A stretch of 64,000 bases of DNA from Magicicada septendecula (taxonomy: Eukaryota > Arthropoda > Insecta > Hemiptera > Cicadidae), in assembly GCA_034769895.1 (NCBI GenBank), contig CM068372.1, positions 235,928,843 through 235,992,842 of the forward strand, given 5' to 3'. Both the position numbers and the translations under genes were made by a program. The notes beneath the pieces are model-generated. The model was not told the origin of the DNA and ran no database searches. It worked only from the letters and a program-made list of their open reading frames with translations. Shown here piece after piece: positions 61,939 through 64,000 of this stretch. The stretch's first letter is position 1, and every line of letters starts with the position of its first letter.

Positions 61939-61945
61939 TTTTATA
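61939..61945 (-). promoter_or_regulatory. Candidate TATA box upstream of the 61365-61679 frame
   Basis: TATAAAA on the minus strand in a GC-richer patch, followed about 30 bases later by a CTTTCTCAGATT stretch that could serve as an initiator. It lies about 260 bases upstream of the open frame on the same strand. It could equally be an LTR-type promoter. Confidence 0.3.
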
Positions 61946-64000
61946 CTGCTGCCTCGTTGGAATTCCTGTTGGAAACTGTTCTGACAACATTGAACAGGCC
62001 GGCGCGTCGGTTTAATCGTTAGTTTCAACCTACGCGTCTTTCTATGAAGCGCACACTTTTTTATAAATATTATTACACCAATCGTTCGGTATAATATTAA
62101 ACCTTATTTATGCAAATTTTGAATGTTACGCTGTGTAAATTATGGCAGTGATGGCAAAATTTCACACGGTGTCCGAACCGTTCCCACGATTAATGACCAC
62201 TTAACGCCAAATTGAAGCGCCAGGCGTCAGCTATGTTTTTACATATGTCGCTGATTCGTGTGACTTATGGTTCACGTACAGTACTTAAAAAACTGTGTGA
62301 AATCTTCCACCCTCGTTTGCATAATTTAACCTGTCTGTTATTTACACATGTACCCATACACACACACGCAGACTGATACACAGGCGGCCGCATGTCGTTC
62401 AGACGTCACCTCTGCGAGTTAGCGCGTGTCAATTGCTCCCTTCGTTACATTTTAAAACCAACTAAGCCATATGTTTCCATATACATGCTTACTTACAATA
62501 TTTGATTTATTTAAAAATAAATACTACTTATATTTATTATATTATTTCTTATACCTAACGTATCTTTATTATATCATTTTTATTATGTACATCTTACATA
62601 TTTCATACTTATATACGAAAGCACGTTATCATACCTCAGTCAGGGGTTGATACATATACTTATGCTAAACGTATCGTTGCAATATACATATATCACAAGT
62701 ACAGATTCTATTAACTCTAGGTTATTATAATATGTAGTTACGAGAAAATCGAACAGTACTATAACATCGTTTAAAAAAGATAGTCATGTTACCGGTTAGC
62801 TAAGGTGCTACTTAGCATCCGCCAGCGGCAAAGTGAAAACGCCAGCGACATAACACTTGGGAAAAAAAAGATGCAATACAACTTGAATCTTACATTCACC
62901 GAATGTTACATGAGCGTGATTTCTAATTATTTAACTAGAAAACAAAAGCAAAATATACGGCTGCTATCTTCAGAATTTCACAAAGAAGACAAGCGACAAC
63001 AGTTACAGCTTTAATATTTTTATGCAGATATTTATTGTCAGCAGTCTCAATCTTGACGTTGCAACAACCTCTCTTTCATAGCAGGACTTGTGAATGACGC
63101 AGACACCGAAAGCCTCGACCAGAATGAAGCGATTAGCAGATTCTCAGTAAGGTTAATTTTGTTAAGAGATCTCGTAATTCCAACTCTGTCGTAGACCGTT
63201 GCCAAATCTCAAATTGCTGGCGACTTGGGCAGTAATTTAGGAATTGATAACGGCGGACATACCTAAATCAAGGTACGGCCAGTGCGAAACATTAGCGGTA
63301 CAATAGCCTATGACTATCGTACGAAGCACGATTAGCAGATTGGCAAACACACACGCGCGCGTCGAAAAACCTTCATAGGTAAGAAACAACTTATTTCTTG
63401 TCGCCTTCATATCGCAGTTTTTTTTAACGAACTGAAAATTGCGTGGAGATAATTTGCCACACCGTTCAAGTATCTAGAACTTGCGATTTGACACACCGGC
63501 CAAGCAGGTAGGAAAAGGGTTAGTCACAAGGGAAGATCTTCAGTAAACTGCCACACCACGACCGCCCAGAACTACTAGAATGTGTTGTTTAAGTTATACT
63601 GTACTATCGTTACGTGCCGTTCAAAAGAGTTGTCACCTTTTGGGAATTGGTGATATGTAATCTGTCAGTTGGTACATCTCCTCGTAGTAAACATTCTACT
63701 ATACGTATTTAATATGAGTATTCCGAACAGGAGTCTCTGTAAATTCTTGTTTCTTTCTGAGTTTTGAACTGACGCGCAGTTAAATTGATATCGTCTGCAC
63801 ACTCTGAATCACTAACTTCTTTGCGTAAAGTTATATTTTAAAATAGTATTAACATATTGACCATACAACTGAAATTTCACGAAACGGGACTTCGGTATTG
63901 TGCTGAATTTGTCCCTGGACAACAAAGCAGGAAGGCTGTCCTTATACTGAGATCATATACGCGTAGTGTACGTAGTTTTCAGAGTCTTCGGTTTTGCACC
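61946..64000. other. Spacer to the right edge without a recognisable gene
   Basis: Short frames only. A 69-codon plus frame at 62805-63014 has a non-ATG start and no motif. A short (CA)n(CG)n run lies near 63347-63361. Confidence 0.5.

Noticed and set aside
1-64000. tRNA, rRNA and CRISPR
   Set aside because: No cloverleaf-like or conserved rRNA core sequences were noticed and no short regularly spaced direct repeats with unique spacers. The 160-bp arrays are tandem monomers without spacers.

Overview
The window looks like repeat-rich, gene-poor DNA from an insect or other arthropod with a large genome. The evidence is an AT-rich background with no bacterial-style operons, many short microsatellites, and remnants of TE families typical of arthropods: Jockey-like and other LINEs, Penelope-like RT, PIF/Harbinger, an IS630/mariner-type helix-turn-helix, LTR-like repeats and Helentron-like non-autonomous elements. 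I could not identify the species. I found no complete host gene, tRNA, rRNA or CRISPR array. Most open frames of 60-130 codons look like chance or repeat translations.

Layout. 1-2440: minus-strand Jockey-type LINE with an uninterrupted 754-codon endonuclease/RT frame running off the left edge. 3.0-3.2 kb: decayed Penelope-like RT. 5.5-5.7 kb: possible LINE relic. 10.7-12.9 kb: a near-identical 365-bp repeat in two direct copies, each with a (CG)n(CA)n tract. 12.9-13.35, 16.4-16.86, 28.3-28.8 and 44.6-45.0 kb: decayed LINE ORF2 C-terminal tails. 18.4-19.0 and 21.5-22.1 kb: two related LTR-like repeats with TATA and initiator motifs in opposite orientation. 22,999-24,053: a complete-ended but internally deleted PIF/Harbinger element with 3-bp TAA target duplications, a MADF-domain frame and a convergent transposase stub. 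30.9-31.8 kb: a second Harbinger-like remnant containing a perfect hairpin. 32.2-32.5 kb: IS630/mariner-type HTH relic.

The main novelty is one repeat family at 34,509-36,027, 41,009-43,189 (reverse), 45,240-46,913 and 46,915-48,270, with older relics near 24.7-25.8 kb and 18.0-18.1 kb. Its copies start with ACTTCCATATTC, carry the inverted complement just before the 3' end, then a 6-bp-stem hairpin, and enclose 6-8 tandem monomers of about 160 bp. One copy sits in the second unit of a 631-bp tandem duplication. The first unit is a paralogous empty site showing insertion between two T's without duplication. This is the structure described for Helentron-derived HINE/DINE-1 rolling-circle elements. 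Two copies lie head to tail with one T between them.

Possible host exons are weak: 26,333-26,475 (+), 53,101-53,127 (+, with a TATA box), 55,864-56,073 (+), and 61,365-61,679 (-, with an upstream TATA box). The rest is AT-rich spacer in which I see no gene.
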